Positions 18,373-19,536 of a stretch of DNA of 19,536 bases are shown in pieces. Position numbers and translations under genes: made by a program. Location: contig JAYMGJ010000472.1 in NCBI GenBank assembly GCA_037178675.1, positions 1 to 19,536 on the forward strand. Direction: 5' to 3'. The notes under the pieces are model-generated. The model saw only the letters and a list, made by a program, of their open reading frames with translations, ran no database searches and was not told the DNA's origin. This stretch comes from Scleroderma bovista (Eukaryota; Basidiomycota; Agaricomycetes; Boletales; Sclerodermataceae). The stretch's first letter is position 1. Every line of letters starts with the position of its first letter.

Positions 18373-18380
18373 TATTTAAA
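18373..18380 (+). promoter_or_regulatory. TATA-like signal of the LTR-like element
   Basis: TATTTAAA preceded by a run of seven C, about 550 bp before the right end. The position fits the U3/R border of an LTR. Directly after it is the hairpin at 18384-18398. Confidence 0.45.
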
Positions 18381-18383
18381 CCC

Positions 18384-18398
18384 CTGGGCTCAGCCCAG
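18384..18398. repeat. perfect 6-bp hairpin after the TATA-like signal
   Basis: CTGGGC / TCA / GCCCAG begins four bases after TATTTAAA, near where transcription would start. It could form a 5'-terminal hairpin in the RNA. Confidence 0.6.
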
Positions 18399-18933
18399 TG
18401 AAAAAGACCCAATTGCACGAAATTATCCCTCTCTCAGACTCTCTCAATCAGTATCCCTTCAGTCTTTGAGTCCTTGTAGGCTTCAGTGAAGGTCTAAAGG
18501 CTCAATATTGTCAAGTTTATCCAAGTTATTCAAGATCTATTCTTTATACTAGGCTCAAGCGGAGTCTAGGCTTCATACCAGTCAATCTTCCTCGCCTCTG
18601 GACATCAGAGGAATCTCTTCCCCTTTGCTGCACCAATCTCTAGGTGTAGTATCGCTGTTTCAGTCTCAGTCAACCCAATCCCCGCTTTGACACTTCCTAG
18701 GCTTTAGGAAGAGTCCAGACCCCTATCCCCTTCGTCTTCTATTACTCCTGTACCCCAGGAGTATCCTGCATCACTGTCTGCATCACCCTGTTGGTGTAGA
18801 TCCCCTTCCCCCCTCCTCAGCACATCCTCTCTGGACACCGCGGAGGTAAACCACCACTCGCACTTTTTCGTAGTCCTTTGTTGGTGTTGTGTTTGGGTTA
18901 TTACTCTGACCCAAATCCACACTTTGACTCACA

Positions 18934-19045
18934 CCGGTCAGTGTCATATCAGTAGCATACCGACCGGTCACTATCATACTGGTACATACCAGTGGCATAC
19001 CAACCGGTCACTGTCATACCGGTAGCATACCGACCGACCAGTAGT
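18934..19045. repeat. 30-bp minisatellite, right part
   Basis: Nearly four units of the same repeat, orientation and phase as 15196-15532, including one long unit with the extra CATACCAGTGG part. Faded single units (ACACCGGTGTACATACCAG near 19244, CTGACCAGTCATGATTATGCCAG near 19380) extend to about 19430. Confidence 0.88.
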
Positions 19046-19536
19046 TTGGTACCAGCTGATGATATGGATACCGGTATTGTTTTGTTTGGTGGTAAACAAC
19101 ACCATGCTGGCAGAATGCTGCCCAGTGATACTTTCACAAGGACAGCACTGACAAGTAATAACGGTACCAAAATTATATTGTAACAACAGACCGAGTACTG
19201 GCAGATGATGGACATGCTAGTATTGCACTTGCTGGTCATGAATACACCGGTGTACATACCAGTCATAATCATACCGGCTGTGCTATAAGACAAGCCCACT
19301 CAAGCTAATCAAAGGCATGAGTACATTGTTAGTATACTATGGTAAGCAAACCACCATGGGAAGATCATACTTGGTGTGCACTGACCAGTCATGATTATGC
19401 CAGTAGTGTGCTGACCGGGATTCATCATCCAGTAGTATCCAATGTTGGGTGACAAATATGAACTAGTAATTCATCACATGATAATATTGGCAATGGTACA
19501 ACAATAATTATAAGTAAAGAAATGGGCCATTGGCCT
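19046..19536. other. unassigned stretch with faded minisatellite units
   Basis: The forward frame after 19046 (ADDMDTGIVLFGGKQHHAGRM) is open for about 45 codons and not recognised. Diverged minisatellite pieces lie near 19244-19290 and 19380-19430. Otherwise nothing is seen. Confidence 0.4.

Larger units (their letters stand above)
15532..18933 (+). mobile_element. 3.4-kb insertion, LTR-like (solo or non-autonomous LTR element)
   Basis: This block interrupts a 30-bp minisatellite inside one unit. It begins TGTCACGCACC and ends TTTGACTCACA, i.e. TGT...ACA as in long terminal repeats. Inside, in the order expected for an LTR, are an upstream part with TTTTTAGGCGCCC (about 15873) and CACGTGAC (about 15939), a long pyrimidine-rich body with internal short repeats, a TATA-like TATTTAAA at 18373, and about 550 bp to the end. 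No gag or pol frame, and no second copy of either terminus inside, was found by eye. That favours a solo LTR, although 3.4 kb is long for one; a derivative with lost coding sequence is the alternative. Orientation follows the TATA signal. Confidence 0.6.

Noticed and set aside
1..19536. tRNA or rRNA genes
   Set aside because: No cloverleaf with a GTTCRAnYC arm in the right setting and no rRNA-like block was seen by eye; a covariance-model search would be decisive.

Overview
The window looks like a repeat-rich, gene-poor stretch of a basidiomycete (probably Agaricomycete) nuclear chromosome. The evidence is short 45-60 nt introns with GTRNGT-type donors and CTAAC-like branch sites, a Tad/I-like non-LTR retrotransposon, a Prp8 fragment of fungal type, and two copies of a conserved basidiomycete gene family that I recognise from memory as DUF6698-like. 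Nothing bacterial or organellar is visible.

Layout: (1) 1-860 is a broken fragment of the spliceosome gene PRP8, still carrying an intron. It runs directly into (2) about 915-1628, a broken ChaC-type gamma-glutamylcyclotransferase fragment on the same strand. (3) 1629-3500 is mostly unassigned sequence with a diverged tandem repeat (2316-2696) and two weak reverse-strand coding candidates. (4) 3580-5059 is the best-preserved host-type gene: eight exons, 372 codons, DUF6698-like, complete except that the second intron has AT where GT is expected. (5) 5144-6078 is a satellite-like array with alternating monomers of about 122 and 130 bp. (6) About 6255-12754 is a LINE with ORF1 (zinc knuckles) open, and ORF2 (endonuclease, reverse transcriptase, RNase H, C-terminal CCHC finger) open in its first half but broken in its second half by TGA codons and one frameshift. 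It ends in a short poly(A).

(7) 12755-14160 is extraordinarily poor in CpG (three sites by eye). It contains, on the reverse strand, the 3' half of a second DUF6698-like gene (13489-14064) with exon lengths identical to the first copy. (8) 14165-15034 is a 35/70-bp minisatellite abutting the broken end of that paralogue. (9) 15196-15532 and 18934-19045 are two pieces of a single 30-bp minisatellite, split by (10) a 3.4-kb pyrimidine-rich insertion (15532-18933) that has TGT...ACA termini and a candidate short target duplication. It is best explained as a solo or non-autonomous LTR element. (11) 19046-19536 holds only faded remnants.

The genes do not form a pathway. The unifying theme is decay by C-to-T change at CpG: TGA for CGA in the LINE, Arg-to-His (CGN to CAN) in the second DUF6698 copy, and Arg-to-Cys or Pro-to-Leu changes in the Prp8 fragment and in the LINE RT. 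This fits a methylated, heterochromatin-like island that collects duplicated gene pieces, minisatellites and retroelements.
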